From Pseudonocardia kunmingensis (lineage in GTDB: Bacteria; Actinomycetota; Actinomycetes; Mycobacteriales; Pseudonocardiaceae), in NCBI RefSeq assembly GCF_006716445.1, contig NZ_VFPA01000002.1:930001-994000 (forward strand): a stretch of DNA of 64,000 nucleotides. Direction: 5' to 3'. Below are positions 51,959-61,202 of this stretch, in pieces; position 1 is the first letter of the stretch, and the number at the start of each line of letters is the position of its first letter. Under the pieces are notes generated by a model. The model was not told the DNA's origin. It was given only the letters and a program-made list of their open reading frames with translations, and searched no databases. Made by a program: the position numbers and the translations under genes.

Positions 51959-52987
51959 ATGTCCAGCCCTCATGTGGTGACCCTCGGGACCGCGGGCGGT
52001 CCGCGGTGGTGGGACCGCCCCGGCGCCGCGGCCGCGCGGAGCGGGATCGGGACGGCCGTCGTCGTCGGCGAGGCGGTGTACCTCGTCGACGCCGGCCAGG
52101 GCACCGGTCGCCAGCTCGCGCGCGCCGGTCTGCCGCTCGACCGGGTCCGCGCGCTGTTCCTGACCCACCTGCACTCCGACCACGTCGCCGACCTGGTCCC
52201 GCTGCTGCTGTTCGGCCTGTTCGAGCGCCGGGACCCGGCCGCTCCGCCGATCGCGGTGCACGGTCCCGGCCCGCGGGGCGGCCTGCCGCCGCTGTCGCCG
52301 CACGCGACCGGACGGCCGGAACCGGTGGCGCCGGCCAACCCGACCCCGGGGACCGTGGAGATGGTCGACCTGCTGTGCGCCGCACACGCGACCGATCTCA
52401 ACGACCGGATCTTCGACTCGTTGACCCGCGGACCCGCCGACCAGGTGGCCGTCCACGACATCGCGCTGCCGCCGGGTACGGGCTTCGCCCCCGACACCCG
52501 GGTGGCCCCGCCGATGGAGCCGTTCGAGGTCCACCGCGACGACGACGTCGTCGTCACCGCGATCCTGGTCGAGCACCCGCCCACCGCCCCGGCGTTCGCG
52601 TTCCGGTTCGACACGGCCGGGGGTTCGGTGACGATCTCGGGGGACACCGCGCCCTGCGACAACGTGGTCCGCCTCGCGCGGGACACCGACCTGCTGCTGC
52701 ACGAGGCGATCGACCTGACCGCGATGGGCCGCCGCTACGCCGACACGGCCATGCGGCGGGCGACGATGGCCCACCACGGGCGCGCCCACACCACCGCCCG
52801 CCAGGCGGGCGAGCTCGCCACCCGGGCCGGTGCGCGGGTGCTGGCCCTGCACCACCTGGTGCCCGGCGACGCCCCGGCGTCGGCGTTCTCCGCGGGCGCC
52901 GCCGAGACGTTCCGCGGCCCGGTGCTCGTGCCCGACGACCTGGACGTCATCGCGTTCGCGACCGGCCGCAGGACGGAGGTGGCGTGA
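51959..52987 (+). CDS. Metallo-beta-lactamase-fold hydrolase
   Basis: 342 residues from ATG 51959 with AAGGAG at 51948-51953. The metal motif H-x-H-x-D-H is HLHSDH (residues 70-75), further ligands being SGDT near residue 225, HEAI and AHHG. The opening VVTLGTAGGPRWW and the spacing resemble the RNase Z/arylsulfatase/lactonase-like branch. It would hydrolyse an ester, lactone or sulfate ester in the cytosol; no signal peptide is present. It overlaps the permease gene by one base (TGATG), so import followed by hydrolysis is the inferred logic. Confidence 0.85.
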   Translation: MSSPHVVTLGTAGGPRWWDRPGAAAARSGIGTAVVVGEAVYLVDAGQGTGRQLARAGLPLDRVRALFLTHLHSDHVADLVPLLLFGLFERRDPAAPPIAVHGPGPRGGLPPLSPHATGRPEPVAPANPTPGTVEMVDLLCAAHATDLNDRIFDSLTRGPADQVAVHDIALPPGTGFAPDTRVAPPMEPFEVHRDDDVVVTAILVEHPPTAPAFAFRFDTAGGSVTISGDTAPCDNVVRLARDTDLLLHEAIDLTAMGRRYADTAMRRATMAHHGRAHTTARQAGELATRAGARVLALHHLVPGDAPASAFSAGAAETFRGPVLVPDDLDVIAFATGRRTEVA

Positions 52988-54312
52988 TGGCAGGCACCGA
53001 CAGCGCGCAGTCCGCCCGGCGGATCGAGGCGACCCCGCAGGAGATGCGCCGGATCCTGGCCTCCAGCTTCGTCGGCACCGCGATCGAGTACTACGACTTC
53101 ATCCTCTACGCGACGGCCGCGAGCGTCGTCTTCGGCACCGTGTTCTTCACCGGGGTCGGTCCCGGCGTCGCGCAGATCCTCGCGTTCGGCACGCTCGCGG
53201 CAGGCTATTTCGCCCGCCCGCTCGGCGGCATCGTGTTCGGCCACCTCGGCGACCGGCTGGGCCGCAAGTCCATGCTGGTCGTGACCCTGGTGCTGATGGG
53301 CCTGGTCAGCACGCTGATCGGCCTGCTCCCGACCACCGAGCAGATCGGCGTCGCGGCGCCGCTGCTGCTGGTGCTCCTGCGGATCCTGCAGGGCGTCGCG
53401 GTGGGCGGGGAATGGGGCGGCGCCATGCTGCTCGGCTTCGAGCGCGCGAAGAAGGAGTCCCGCGGCTTCGCCGCCTCCTTCGCCTACATGGGCGCCCCCG
53501 CCGGCACGATCGTCGGGACCTTGGCGCTCAGCCTCGCCTCGACGCTGCCGCGGGAGGACTTCCTGTCCTGGGGCTGGCGGGTGCCGTTCCTCTTCAGCGC
53601 CGTGCTGGCCGGCGTGGGGCTGGTCATCCGGCTCAAGACCGCCGAGTCGGCGGTGTTCCAGGAGGCCGTGGAGGCGGTGGAGGAGAAGCAGGTGCCGGTC
53701 GGCGAGGTCCTCACCCGCTACCCGCGGCGGCTGCTGCTGGCCATCGCCGCCGGGATCTCGGGGCAGGCCGCGCAGGGCCTGATGGGGGTGTGGGCGCTGG
53801 GCTACGCCGTCACGCAGCTCCAGCTCTCGCCCACCAGCGTGCTCAACGTGAAGGCCCTCACCGGCGTATGCGTGATCGCGGTCGTGGTGGTCGCGGCGCG
53901 TCTGTCGGACCGGATCGGGCGTCGGCCGGTGATGATGGGCGGGAACGTCGCCGCACTGCTGCTCGCCTTCCCGATCATGTTCCTGCTCGACGCGGGCAGC
54001 GTGTGGGCGGTGTTCCTCGCGCTGCTCCTCGGCCTGGCCGTGATCCAGGGCTTCGTCGCCGGGCCCTACGGTGCCTTCGCGGCCGAGCTCTTCCCGACCC
54101 GGATCCGCTACACCGGGACCTCGATGGGCTACCAGATCGCCGCGGCGCTCGGGGCCGGTCTCATGCCGGTGATCGCCTCCTCGCTGGTGCTGGTGGGCGG
54201 GGGGTCGCTGTGGCTCGTCGCACTGGCCTGGATGGGCATGACCTCGATCGGCCTGGTCGCCCTCGTCGTGGCGAAGGAGGGCAAGGACCACGACCTGCGC
54301 GACATCGGCTGA
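52987..54312 (+). CDS. MFS transporter, metabolite:H+ symporter (MHS) family
   Basis: 441 residues. It carries the MHS signatures: SSFVGTAIEYYDFILYATAASVVFG in TM1, RPLGGIVFGHLGDRLGRKSMLV in the TM2-3 loop, GGEWGGAMLLGFERA in the TM4-5 region and AELFPTRIRYTGTSMGYQ before TM10. Family members carry shikimate, alpha-ketoglutarate, proline/betaine or other small acids with protons. Coupled to the upstream hydrolase by a one-base overlap. Substrate unknown. Confidence 0.9.
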   Translation: MAGTDSAQSARRIEATPQEMRRILASSFVGTAIEYYDFILYATAASVVFGTVFFTGVGPGVAQILAFGTLAAGYFARPLGGIVFGHLGDRLGRKSMLVVTLVLMGLVSTLIGLLPTTEQIGVAAPLLLVLLRILQGVAVGGEWGGAMLLGFERAKKESRGFAASFAYMGAPAGTIVGTLALSLASTLPREDFLSWGWRVPFLFSAVLAGVGLVIRLKTAESAVFQEAVEAVEEKQVPVGEVLTRYPRRLLLAIAAGISGQAAQGLMGVWALGYAVTQLQLSPTSVLNVKALTGVCVIAVVVVAARLSDRIGRRPVMMGGNVAALLLAFPIMFLLDAGSVWAVFLALLLGLAVIQGFVAGPYGAFAAELFPTRIRYTGTSMGYQIAAALGAGLMPVIASSLVLVGGGSLWLVALAWMGMTSIGLVALVVAKEGKDHDLRDIG

Positions 54313-54355
54313 CCCGCGTCGAGTCCGCCGGATCGCCGTCGCGCTGACGGAGGGG

Positions 54356-55114
54356 TCAGTCTCGGATCGAGGCCCAGAACCGGGTGAGGGCGTCGGCGCC
54401 CCGCGCCGGGTCCTCGGCCATCCACCAGTGCCCGCACCCCTCGAGGAGCTCGACGCGGGCGCGGGCCCGCGCGGCCGATCGGCGACGCAGGGCCACGGAG
54501 CCGACGTAGTGGTCCTCGCTCGCCACCAGGGCGAGTCCGGGGCGAGCTGCGGCGTCGGGCAGCGCGCGACCGAGGTCGGCCATCGCCGGCTGCCTGGCGG
54601 AGCGGTACAGCCCCAGCAGCGCGCGGCCCATGTCGGCGTTCTGGGCGTGCGCGATGTGTTCGGCGGTCGGCCGGTCGAACCCGAGCGAGACCATCTGCTG
54701 GGTCTTCCTCTCGAGGGGAGCTCCGACCAGGGTCCCCACGTCGGCTTCGCCCGTGCCATCGGTCTGCCAGCGCTGTGCGAGGTCGTGCCAGACGTAGCCG
54801 GGGTCGTACAGCCCGATCGCGTCGCTGGCCCAGCTGTGCAGGAGATCGGGTCGGACCATCGCCACGTTGAGCACGTGGGCGCCGCCCCAGTCGTGGCCGA
54901 CCAGGTGCACCGGGCGGCCGAGGAGCTCGAGCTCGGCGATCAGCCAGTCCCGGTACCCGGTCACGTCGGCGGCGAAGTGGTCGGGGAGCGGCGCGCCGAA
55001 CCCGGGCGGGGACAGGCGCACCGTGTCGGTGACACCGGCCTTCGCCAGCTCGTCGACCAGAGCGGTCCAGATCGCCGCGCTCTCGGGGTTGCCGTGTACG
55101 AGTACCACGGTCAT
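54356..55114 (-). CDS. Alpha/beta hydrolase, epoxide hydrolase/haloalkane dehalogenase-like
   Basis: 252 residues. It starts directly with the first strand TVVLVHGNPESAAIW; H-G-x-P is the oxyanion motif of epoxide hydrolases and dehalogenases. The nucleophile elbow G-H-D-W-G-G puts an Asp (Asp75) instead of Ser, as in those two groups, and the catalytic His is in EGCGHWWMAEDP. It would form an alkyl-enzyme ester with an epoxide or halide. It overlaps the MFS gene upstream by four bases and ends the minus-strand operon of the carotenoid-oxygenase-family enzyme, so it may act on a cleavage product. Confidence 0.84.
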   Translation of the reverse strand: MTVVLVHGNPESAAIWTALVDELAKAGVTDTVRLSPPGFGAPLPDHFAADVTGYRDWLIAELELLGRPVHLVGHDWGGAHVLNVAMVRPDLLHSWASDAIGLYDPGYVWHDLAQRWQTDGTGEADVGTLVGAPLERKTQQMVSLGFDRPTAEHIAHAQNADMGRALLGLYRSARQPAMADLGRALPDAAARPGLALVASEDHYVGSVALRRRSAARARARVELLEGCGHWWMAEDPARGADALTRFWASIRD

Positions 55115-56373
55115 CGGCTGCTCCTCGCTGTTCGTGGACGGTTGTCGGGAAACGGAGGTGTGCGACCCACGAAGGCCGGATCACGTGGGGTGCGCGGCTC
55201 GAGCCGCGTGGCGAGCAACGCGAGGACGACCAGGCCCGCTGCGAGGGGACCGAGCCAGACCGGTCCCGCCCCGGCGAGCACGGCCCCGCCGGCGACGGAC
55301 CCGACGGCGGCGCCGAGGTATATCGCGGAGGAGCCCCATCCGAGGGCGACCGCGGGGGAGTCCGGGGCCGCCGCGACGAGTCGGTGCTGCTGGGGCACGA
55401 GCACCATCCCGGCGAACAGGCCGAACACCGGCATCACCACGAACAACCACCCCACGTGGCCCAGGACGACGGGGATCGCGGCGCCGAGCACGAGCGTGAG
55501 CCCCGCGAAGGCGGCGTACCGGATGGGGTCGGGACCGGTGCGGTCGACGAGCCGGCCGGAGGCCCACGTGCCCACGACGATCCCCCCGCCGGTGGCGGCC
55601 AGCAGGACGGGCAGCAACGGCCCGGCGGCCGGCGTCAGGATCGTCGGGAGGTACACCTGCGCACCCATCACCGCTGCCTGCGCGAGCATCGTGACGAGCA
55701 GGGTGACGAGCACCGCCCGCCGGCCGAGCACACCCACCCGCCGGGCCATGGTCGCCTTCGGCAGGTGCACCGCCGGGAGGGCCAGGGTCCCGAGAGCGGC
55801 GGCGACACCGAAGGCGGCGACCACCCCCAGCACCCCGCGCCAGCCGACCGCCTGTGCGGCGACCAGCCCGAGGGGGCCGCCCGCGAGCGTGGCGACGGTG
55901 AAGCCCCCGTAGACCATGGCGAGCGCCCGTCCCCGGCGCGCCTCCGGGACCAGGGCACCCGCGGTCGCGGTGGCGTTGGAGACGTAGAGCGCGGCTCCTG
56001 CTCCGGCGAGCACCTGGGCGACCAGCATGAACGGCATCGAGGTCGACGAGGCCTGGAGGGCGGCCCCGAGCGCGAACAGCGCCCCGCCCGCGGCCAGGAC
56101 GAACCGCCGGTCCCCGTTGCCGAGCAGCACTGCCAGCGCAGGCGCCGCGACGGCGTAGGTCACCGCGAACGCCGTGGTCAGCTGTCCGGCCGCCGCGACC
56201 GAGACCGACAGGTCCGACGCGATCGGCGACAGCATTCCCGCCAGGACGAAGCTGTCGGCCCCGACCGCGAACGTTCCGATCGTCAACAGGCCGAGCAGCG
56301 CCCCGGTGGGGAGCCGCGGTCGCACCGGCCGTCCTCGCCCGCCGACCGCTCGGGGTTCGAGCCGGCACGTCAT
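55111..56373 (-). CDS. MFS transporter, DHA1 (drug:H+ antiporter-1)-like
   Basis: 420 residues from ATG 56373. About twelve membrane segments, beginning GALLGLLTIGTFAVGADSFVLAGMLSPIASDLSVSVAAAGQLTTAFAVTYAVAAP, the usual DHA1 opening. The TM4-5 region has VYGGFTVATLAGGPLGLVAAQAVGWRG, resembling motif C of antiporters (GxxxGPxxGG variant), which suggests efflux rather than uptake. It overlaps both neighbours by four bases. Export of an aldehyde or apocarotenoid product would fit the operon but is speculative. Confidence 0.85.
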   Translation of the reverse strand: MTCRLEPRAVGGRGRPVRPRLPTGALLGLLTIGTFAVGADSFVLAGMLSPIASDLSVSVAAAGQLTTAFAVTYAVAAPALAVLLGNGDRRFVLAAGGALFALGAALQASSTSMPFMLVAQVLAGAGAALYVSNATATAGALVPEARRGRALAMVYGGFTVATLAGGPLGLVAAQAVGWRGVLGVVAAFGVAAALGTLALPAVHLPKATMARRVGVLGRRAVLVTLLVTMLAQAAVMGAQVYLPTILTPAAGPLLPVLLAATGGGIVVGTWASGRLVDRTGPDPIRYAAFAGLTLVLGAAIPVVLGHVGWLFVVMPVFGLFAGMVLVPQQHRLVAAAPDSPAVALGWGSSAIYLGAAVGSVAGGAVLAGAGPVWLGPLAAGLVVLALLATRLEPRTPRDPAFVGRTPPFPDNRPRTARSSR

Positions 56374-57800
56374 CCGCCGGCCTCCTGGAGCTGCTCGAGC
56401 TCGGCGTCGGTGATCCACGAGCCGTGGAAGCCGGCCGGGACCCGCCGGGGCAGGGTGACGGAGGCGACCGGCGCGCCGCCGACGTCGGTGGCGTCGAGCA
56501 CGAGGAGCTTCGAGCCGCCGCCGTCGCGCCGGCTCGCGATGCTGAGCAGCCAGCCATCGTCCTCGGCGCGGTCGGGGGAGCCGGAGGGCACGAACACCGC
56601 CTCGCCGGCGACGACGTCCGGGCCGAGCGCGTGCTCGGCGACGACCCCGGCGTCCGCGTCGAGCTTGACGATCGCCGTGGCGGAGGGGTCGCCACCGGAG
56701 ACCGCGTAGCGGTAGCGGGCGACGCGCCCCACGCGGTCGTCGTCGACGGTGGGGAACTCGATCCCGCGGTCGTCCATGGTGGTCTCGGTGACGGTGCCGG
56801 TGGCCGGGTCGAGCACCCAGCGGTGGAGGCGGGCCAGTCCGCTGTCGGCGGCCGCGGCGGCAGGGCCCGCCGGGTCGGGGTGCGCGGGGACGCCGGTCGA
56901 GGCGGACGGGGTGCCGGTGTGCGCCCACGCCCGCGCCGCGTCCGCGCCCGCGTACCGGGCGGCGTCGAGCACCACCCGCCCGGCGGCGTCGGTGTGCGCG
57001 TTGCCCACGTGGAAGACGTAGGACGGGTCGATCTCGTACCAGCGCACCTCGCCCGGGCGCTCGAGCGGCATCACGCCGATCCGGGCGCCGTAGGAGGGGT
57101 CCCAGTCGAAGGGCAGGGGGTGGTCGATCCGTTCCGGGGTGAACGTCATCGGCAGGTCGAGGAACACCGCGTGCCGGTCGGTGATCGCGAAGTCGTGCAT
57201 CATCGTCGGTCCGGGAACGGAGATCGGTGCGCTCGCCACGAGCTCGCCCGCGGCGGAGAGCCGGTGGTAGGTGACGAACGGGGCCGTCACGCCGTAGCCG
57301 AAGAAGTGCAGATCGCCGGTCACCGGATCGGTCTTGGGGTGCGCCGTCATGGAGGTGGTGAGCCGGCCGCCGAAGTCGCTGGTCCCCACGGTCTCCAGGT
57401 CCGGGGTGAGCACGTGCGGCAGGCCGCTCTCGACCAGCGTCAGGATCTTCCCGGCGTGGGCGATGACGCTCGTGTTCGCCTCGCCGACGGTGATGTCGGG
57501 GCTCCCGTCGGGGCGCATCGCGGGCGCCCCGGCCAGCGCCTTCGTCCGCACCCACCGGTTGCGGTACCAGCGCGCGTGGCCGCCGTCGATGCGGATGCCG
57601 TGCACCATCCCGTGGCCCGCGAACCAGTGCTTCGACGGCTGCCCGGGCAGCGGGTTGGGGCCGTTGCGCAGGTAGCGGCCGACGAGCTCGGGCGGCAGCG
57701 CGCCCTCGACGGGCAGGTCGACGGCGTCGATCTCGTCGGGCACCGGGGCGAGGTGACCGGTCACGTGCAGGGGGACGTCGGTCGTGCTGGTGTTCGTCAT
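56370..57800 (-). CDS. Carotenoid oxygenase-family (RPE65/lignostilbene) dioxygenase
   Basis: 476 residues. The four iron-binding His of the seven-bladed propeller can be located: MTAHPKTDP, MMHDFAITDRH, SYVFHVGNAH and the C-terminal AGFHGSWI. The N-terminal RYLRNGPNPLP and HWFAGHGMVHGIRIDGG are standard. Such enzymes split C=C bonds of carotenoids, stilbenes or phenylpropenes into two carbonyl compounds with O2, without cofactor other than iron. It heads an operon with an MFS transporter and an Asp-type hydrolase and is preceded by an AraC regulator. Stilbene, phenylpropene and carotenoid substrates are all possible. Confidence 0.88.
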   Translation of the reverse strand: MTNTSTTDVPLHVTGHLAPVPDEIDAVDLPVEGALPPELVGRYLRNGPNPLPGQPSKHWFAGHGMVHGIRIDGGHARWYRNRWVRTKALAGAPAMRPDGSPDITVGEANTSVIAHAGKILTLVESGLPHVLTPDLETVGTSDFGGRLTTSMTAHPKTDPVTGDLHFFGYGVTAPFVTYHRLSAAGELVASAPISVPGPTMMHDFAITDRHAVFLDLPMTFTPERIDHPLPFDWDPSYGARIGVMPLERPGEVRWYEIDPSYVFHVGNAHTDAAGRVVLDAARYAGADAARAWAHTGTPSASTGVPAHPDPAGPAAAAADSGLARLHRWVLDPATGTVTETTMDDRGIEFPTVDDDRVGRVARYRYAVSGGDPSATAIVKLDADAGVVAEHALGPDVVAGEAVFVPSGSPDRAEDDGWLLSIASRRDGGGSKLLVLDATDVGGAPVASVTLPRRVPAGFHGSWITDAELEQLQEAGG

Positions 57801-57990
57801 CTCTTCCTTCCGTGCCGCCGTGGTGCGGGATGCGATTCCGCCCCCGGGGCTGCCCGGCGGTTCCGTCTCAGCCCCTGCGCTCCATGCAACAGCGCGTACG
57901 CGCGGGGGTGCAGGGCTCGAACGGACAGGAGGAGGGGCGGACCGGACGCACTACCGACCTGCCGACCCGCCGTCGCGGGACAGGTGGTCC

Positions 57991-59022
57991 CTAGTCCGGC
58001 GACCGGCCCCCGCGCGCCTGCGACGGCGTGCGCCCGGTCCAGCGGGCGTAGGCACGCCGGAACTCGCGGCTGTCGCCGAACCCGACCTCGGTCGCCACCT
58101 CGCTGACCGGCACCGACGAGTGCCGCAGCAGCGACGTCGCGCGGCGTTCACGGACCCGGTTCGCGACGTCGCGGAAGCGCACTCCGGCCTCGGCCAGCCG
58201 CCGGTGCAGGGTCCGCTCGGTCACGTGCAGCCGCTCGGCGACGTCCCGCATGCTCAGCGGCCGCCGCAGGTGCCCGGCGAGCAGGGTCTCGAGCGAGGCG
58301 ACCAGGTCCGAGGGCGGTTCGCCCGGGGCGAGCATGCTGCGGCTGGCCTCGATGGCCGCCCGTCGCGTCGGCTCGTGCCGGGTCGGAAGTGGACGTTCCA
58401 TCAACGCGGCGGGGATGACCATGCGGTTCGCGCCGGCGTCGAACGTGATCGGGCAGCGGAGAACCTGGTGGTAGCGCGCAGCGTGCGCAGGTCGTGGGTA
58501 GGCCAGGTCGACCTGCAACGGCGCCCATGTCGGGTCCGCCAGCATCGAGCGGACGACGATGACGGTGCTGACCAGCGCCTCCTCGCACAGGAACGCCGCC
58601 AGCCCCGGGTCCGGCCAGCGCTCCCAGAACCGCACCCCGATGCGGCTGCCGAGATCCTCGCGCTCCACGTCGAGGAGGCTGCCCGAGGCCTGGTGCAGCT
58701 CCTGGGCGAGGGTGAGGCCCTCGCCCAGGGTCTCCGACGCCCGCATCGCCACACCGAGCAGGCCGAACGACAACAGCGCGTCCCGCTCGCCCACCTCCAC
58801 CCCCAGCGCACGCCCCGGCAACGCGGCGAGCGCCCGGCGCAGGACCGTCCGCGCCTGCTGCAACGACACCCGCGCGCCGGGCGCGTAGAGCAGAGCGGGA
58901 TCGAGCCCGGTGCCCGACAGCCACGACGTCACCGGAAGCCCTTCGCGGCGCCCGATCTCCAGGACAGCGGCGAGCACGGTCGGCGGGATCACCGCCTTGT
59001 TCGAGGAGCCGATCGACGTCAT
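57991..59022 (-). CDS. AraC-family transcriptional regulator (Arabinose_bd N-domain, OruR/ArgR-like)
   Basis: 343 residues from ATG 59022 with GGGGAG upstream; homology supports this over the longer frame. The first 200 residues are the AraC-type ligand domain found in OruR-like regulators (VLEIGRREGLPVTSWLSGTGLDPALL, then LGLLGVAMRASETLGEGLTLAQELHQASG). The double HTH is at about 240-335 (MRDVAERLHVTERTLHRRLAEAGVRFRDV, then SVPVSEVATEVGFGDSREFRRAYARWTGRTPSQ). It precedes the dioxygenase gene in the same direction, 190 bases away, and is its likely activator. Confidence 0.88.
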   Translation of the reverse strand: MTSIGSSNKAVIPPTVLAAVLEIGRREGLPVTSWLSGTGLDPALLYAPGARVSLQQARTVLRRALAALPGRALGVEVGERDALLSFGLLGVAMRASETLGEGLTLAQELHQASGSLLDVEREDLGSRIGVRFWERWPDPGLAAFLCEEALVSTVIVVRSMLADPTWAPLQVDLAYPRPAHAARYHQVLRCPITFDAGANRMVIPAALMERPLPTRHEPTRRAAIEASRSMLAPGEPPSDLVASLETLLAGHLRRPLSMRDVAERLHVTERTLHRRLAEAGVRFRDVANRVRERRATSLLRHSSVPVSEVATEVGFGDSREFRRAYARWTGRTPSQARGGRSPD

Positions 59023-59057
59023 CAGTGTCTCCCCCCCCGTTAACCCCGCGGAACGGC

Positions 59058-59876
59058 TCACCGGGGGCTTGCGTCCTCGGATCCTGCTCGCATCACCAGT
59101 TCGGGGCCAGGGCGGGTGAAGGAGTAGGAGAGCTGCTCGGATCCTTGGGCGCCCACGGTCAGATGGAGCTCGAAGAGGTCTGGCAGGAGGTGGTACCGGG
59201 CCCGCTCGACGGGCCGCGTGGAGTCGTCGTAGGTGACCCGGGACAGCGCGAGCAAGGGGCTCCCCGGGTTGACCCCGAGCAGCTCGGCCTGGTCCGGGCG
59301 GGCTCCCACGCTGGCCAGGGTGATGTCGCCGTGGGAGAGCTTGAGGCCGAGGTCCTGCTGGAGGACCTGGTAGATCGGGTGTTCCTCGATCTGCGCGCGT
59401 GAGATCCGCTCTCCGACGACGTCGGGGAGGGTGATGTCCACCATCGCCTGCGGCGCGCCCTCGATGATGTAGAGGCGTCGGATGAGCAGCCCGGCGTCGG
59501 CGTCGAGACCGTGCAGCGCGCTCGGGTCATTCGTCCACTCGAAGCGCAGGACCCGGCCCTCCGGGTACTTGCCGATGCTGGAGAAGATCGACACGAACGG
59601 CCGGAGCTGGTCCAGTGGGTGCGCCGCCCGCTTCGGTGCGACGAACGTGCCTGCGCCCTGGCGGCGCACCAGGAGTCCCTCCTCGACCAGGGCGGCGATC
59701 GCCCTCCGGACGGTGGTCCGGCTCACCTGGTACGTCGAGACGAGCTCCATCTCGGTGGGCATGCGGGTGTCCGAGCCCGACTGGGCGGCCAGTCGTCGCA
59801 ACTGGTCGGCCAGCTGCTCGTGCATGCTCGCCGAGCTGCCACGGTGCAACAGGTTGACAGATTGGTCTTCGGTCAT
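59058..59876 (-). CDS. HutC-family GntR transcriptional regulator (UTRA domain)
   Basis: 272 residues from ATG 59876. The winged helix is at about residues 15-80 (LADQLRRLAAQSGSDTRMPTEMELVSTYQVSRTTVRRAIAALVEEGLLVRRQGAGTFVA). The UTRA effector domain follows (GLLIRRLYIIEGAPQAMVDITLPDVVGERI, then HPIYQVLQQDLGLKLSHGDITLASVGA and LLALSRVTYDDSTRPVERARYHLLPDLFEL). It is divergent from the aconitase X genes, 78 bases away. Probably a repressor of that operon, released by its substrate or a breakdown product. Confidence 0.9.
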   Translation of the reverse strand: MTEDQSVNLLHRGSSASMHEQLADQLRRLAAQSGSDTRMPTEMELVSTYQVSRTTVRRAIAALVEEGLLVRRQGAGTFVAPKRAAHPLDQLRPFVSIFSSIGKYPEGRVLRFEWTNDPSALHGLDADAGLLIRRLYIIEGAPQAMVDITLPDVVGERISRAQIEEHPIYQVLQQDLGLKLSHGDITLASVGARPDQAELLGVNPGSPLLALSRVTYDDSTRPVERARYHLLPDLFELHLTVGAQGSEQLSYSFTRPGPELVMRAGSEDASPR

Positions 59877-59895
59877 CTTCTTCCGTTCGCTTGAC

Positions 59896-59910
59896 TTGTA
59901 TCCTGTTGTA
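59896..59910. promoter_or_regulatory. Direct repeat between HutC regulator and aconitase X operon
   Basis: TTGTA occurs at 59896-59900 and 59906-59910, ten bases apart (one helical turn), in the 78-bp divergent gap. TTGACT at 59891-59896 could be a -35 element. HutC-type operators often contain TGTA/TACA half-sites, so this is the best operator candidate. Confidence 0.4.
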
Positions 59911-59954
59911 GTGTGAGTTGTGGGTTCCAGGGTATCCATCGTCCGGGAGGAACC

Positions 59955-61202
59955 ATGCAACTGACCGCGGCCGAGCAGGACATCCTCGACGGCAGACATG
60001 GCGAGGCACTGGCCGGGATCCTGCGGGAGCAGGTGAGCGTCGGGGAGTTCTTCGGAGCCGAGCGGTTCGTCGAGGTCACCAACGCCCACTTCATGGGTGA
60101 CCGGGAGGTCTTCGGTCAGGCCGGCGCCAACTACCTCACCCGGCTCGCCGACGCCGGCGTGACGGTCCGGGTCCCGACCACGCGCAACGCGCAGTCGGTC
60201 GATTTCGAGCAGGCCCACCTGCTGGCCCAGTCGCCCGAGCTCGTCGAGGGGGAGAAGGAGACGCGAGTGCTCCTGCGTCGGCTCGGGGTCTCCACCGTCA
60301 ACACCTGCATCGGCTACCAGTCCGTCTACCAGCCGAGGCTGGGAGAACACGTGGCGTGGGGCGACACGGGCACGGTCGCCTACGCGAACTCCGTACTGGG
60401 GGCACGGACGAACTACGAGTCCGGCGCGGCGGGGCTCGCGGCGGCGCTGACCGGCCGGACTCCGGAGTACGGCTTCCACCTCGACGAGAACCGCCGGGCC
60501 AACGTCCGGGTCCGGGTCACGGCGAGCCTGGACGATCACGCCGACTGGGGCGCCCTCGGCGGCCTGATCGGCGAGCGGACGCGCGGGTACTGGAACGTGC
60601 CGGCCATCGAAGTCGTCGACCGGCCGGGTCCGGTCTCCGACGAGCTCAAGCACTTCGGTGCCAGCCTGGCCAGCTACGGCTCCATGGCGATGTACCACAT
60701 CGTGGGCACCACACCGGAGGCGCCGACCTTCGAGGCGGCGAACGCCGGCCGGGAACTGATCGACGAGTTCGAGGTCTCCCAGGCCGACATCGACGCGTTC
60801 ATGGCCCGCGACCTGCCCGACGGCGGACCCGTCGACCTGGTGGTGTTCACGGCACCGCAGCTCTCCTTCTTCGAGAGCAAGCACATCGCCGACCGGCTGC
60901 AGGGGAACAAGGTCTCCGACTCGGTCACGCTGCTGCTCACGACGAACAGCCTCACTTGCGAGGCGCTCCGCGAGCAGGGGCACATGGAGGCGATCACCTC
61001 CGCAGGCGGCATCGTCCTGCGCGGCACCTGCTGGTACGTCATGGACCCGGCCGCCCAGCGCGAACACTTCGGCTGGGGCAACCTGGTGACCAACTCGGCG
61101 AAGCTGGTCAACATCATCCGCGCCCACGGCTACACGCCTGCGCTCCGTCGGACGGACGAGTGCATCGACGCAGCTCTCACCGGAAAGGTGGCAGGACGAT
61201 GA
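59955..61202 (+). CDS. Aconitase X large (catalytic) subunit, DUF521
   Basis: 415 residues from ATG 59955 with GGGAGGA upstream. The AcnX catalytic fold is indicated by RFVEVTNAHFMGDREVFG, TVNTCIGYQSVYQP, GARTNYESG and VFTAPQLSFFE. Three Cys stand at the positions expected for the iron-sulfur ligands: Cys118 (NTCIGY), Cys335 (LTCEAL) and Cys359 (GTCWYV). Bacterial AcnX enzymes known so far dehydrate cis-3-hydroxy-L-proline; archaeal ones act on mevalonate 5-phosphate. The subunits are separate here (type IIb-like), with the small one encoded by the next, overlapping gene. A hydroxyproline-like or hydroxy-dicarboxylic acid substrate is possible. Confidence 0.85.
   Translation: MQLTAAEQDILDGRHGEALAGILREQVSVGEFFGAERFVEVTNAHFMGDREVFGQAGANYLTRLADAGVTVRVPTTRNAQSVDFEQAHLLAQSPELVEGEKETRVLLRRLGVSTVNTCIGYQSVYQPRLGEHVAWGDTGTVAYANSVLGARTNYESGAAGLAAALTGRTPEYGFHLDENRRANVRVRVTASLDDHADWGALGGLIGERTRGYWNVPAIEVVDRPGPVSDELKHFGASLASYGSMAMYHIVGTTPEAPTFEAANAGRELIDEFEVSQADIDAFMARDLPDGGPVDLVVFTAPQLSFFESKHIADRLQGNKVSDSVTLLLTTNSLTCEALREQGHMEAITSAGGIVLRGTCWYVMDPAAQREHFGWGNLVTNSAKLVNIIRAHGYTPALRRTDECIDAALTGKVAGR

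Noticed and set aside
56370..57800. Isoeugenol monooxygenase
   Set aside because: Length and AraC neighbour fit, but the N-terminal and His-flanking segments look like general actinobacterial carotenoid-oxygenase proteins. Not specific enough.
59891..59919. TTGACT at 59891 as -35 of a full promoter for the aconitase X operon
   Set aside because: No acceptable -10 hexamer occurs 16-18 bases downstream, so only the repeat was listed.
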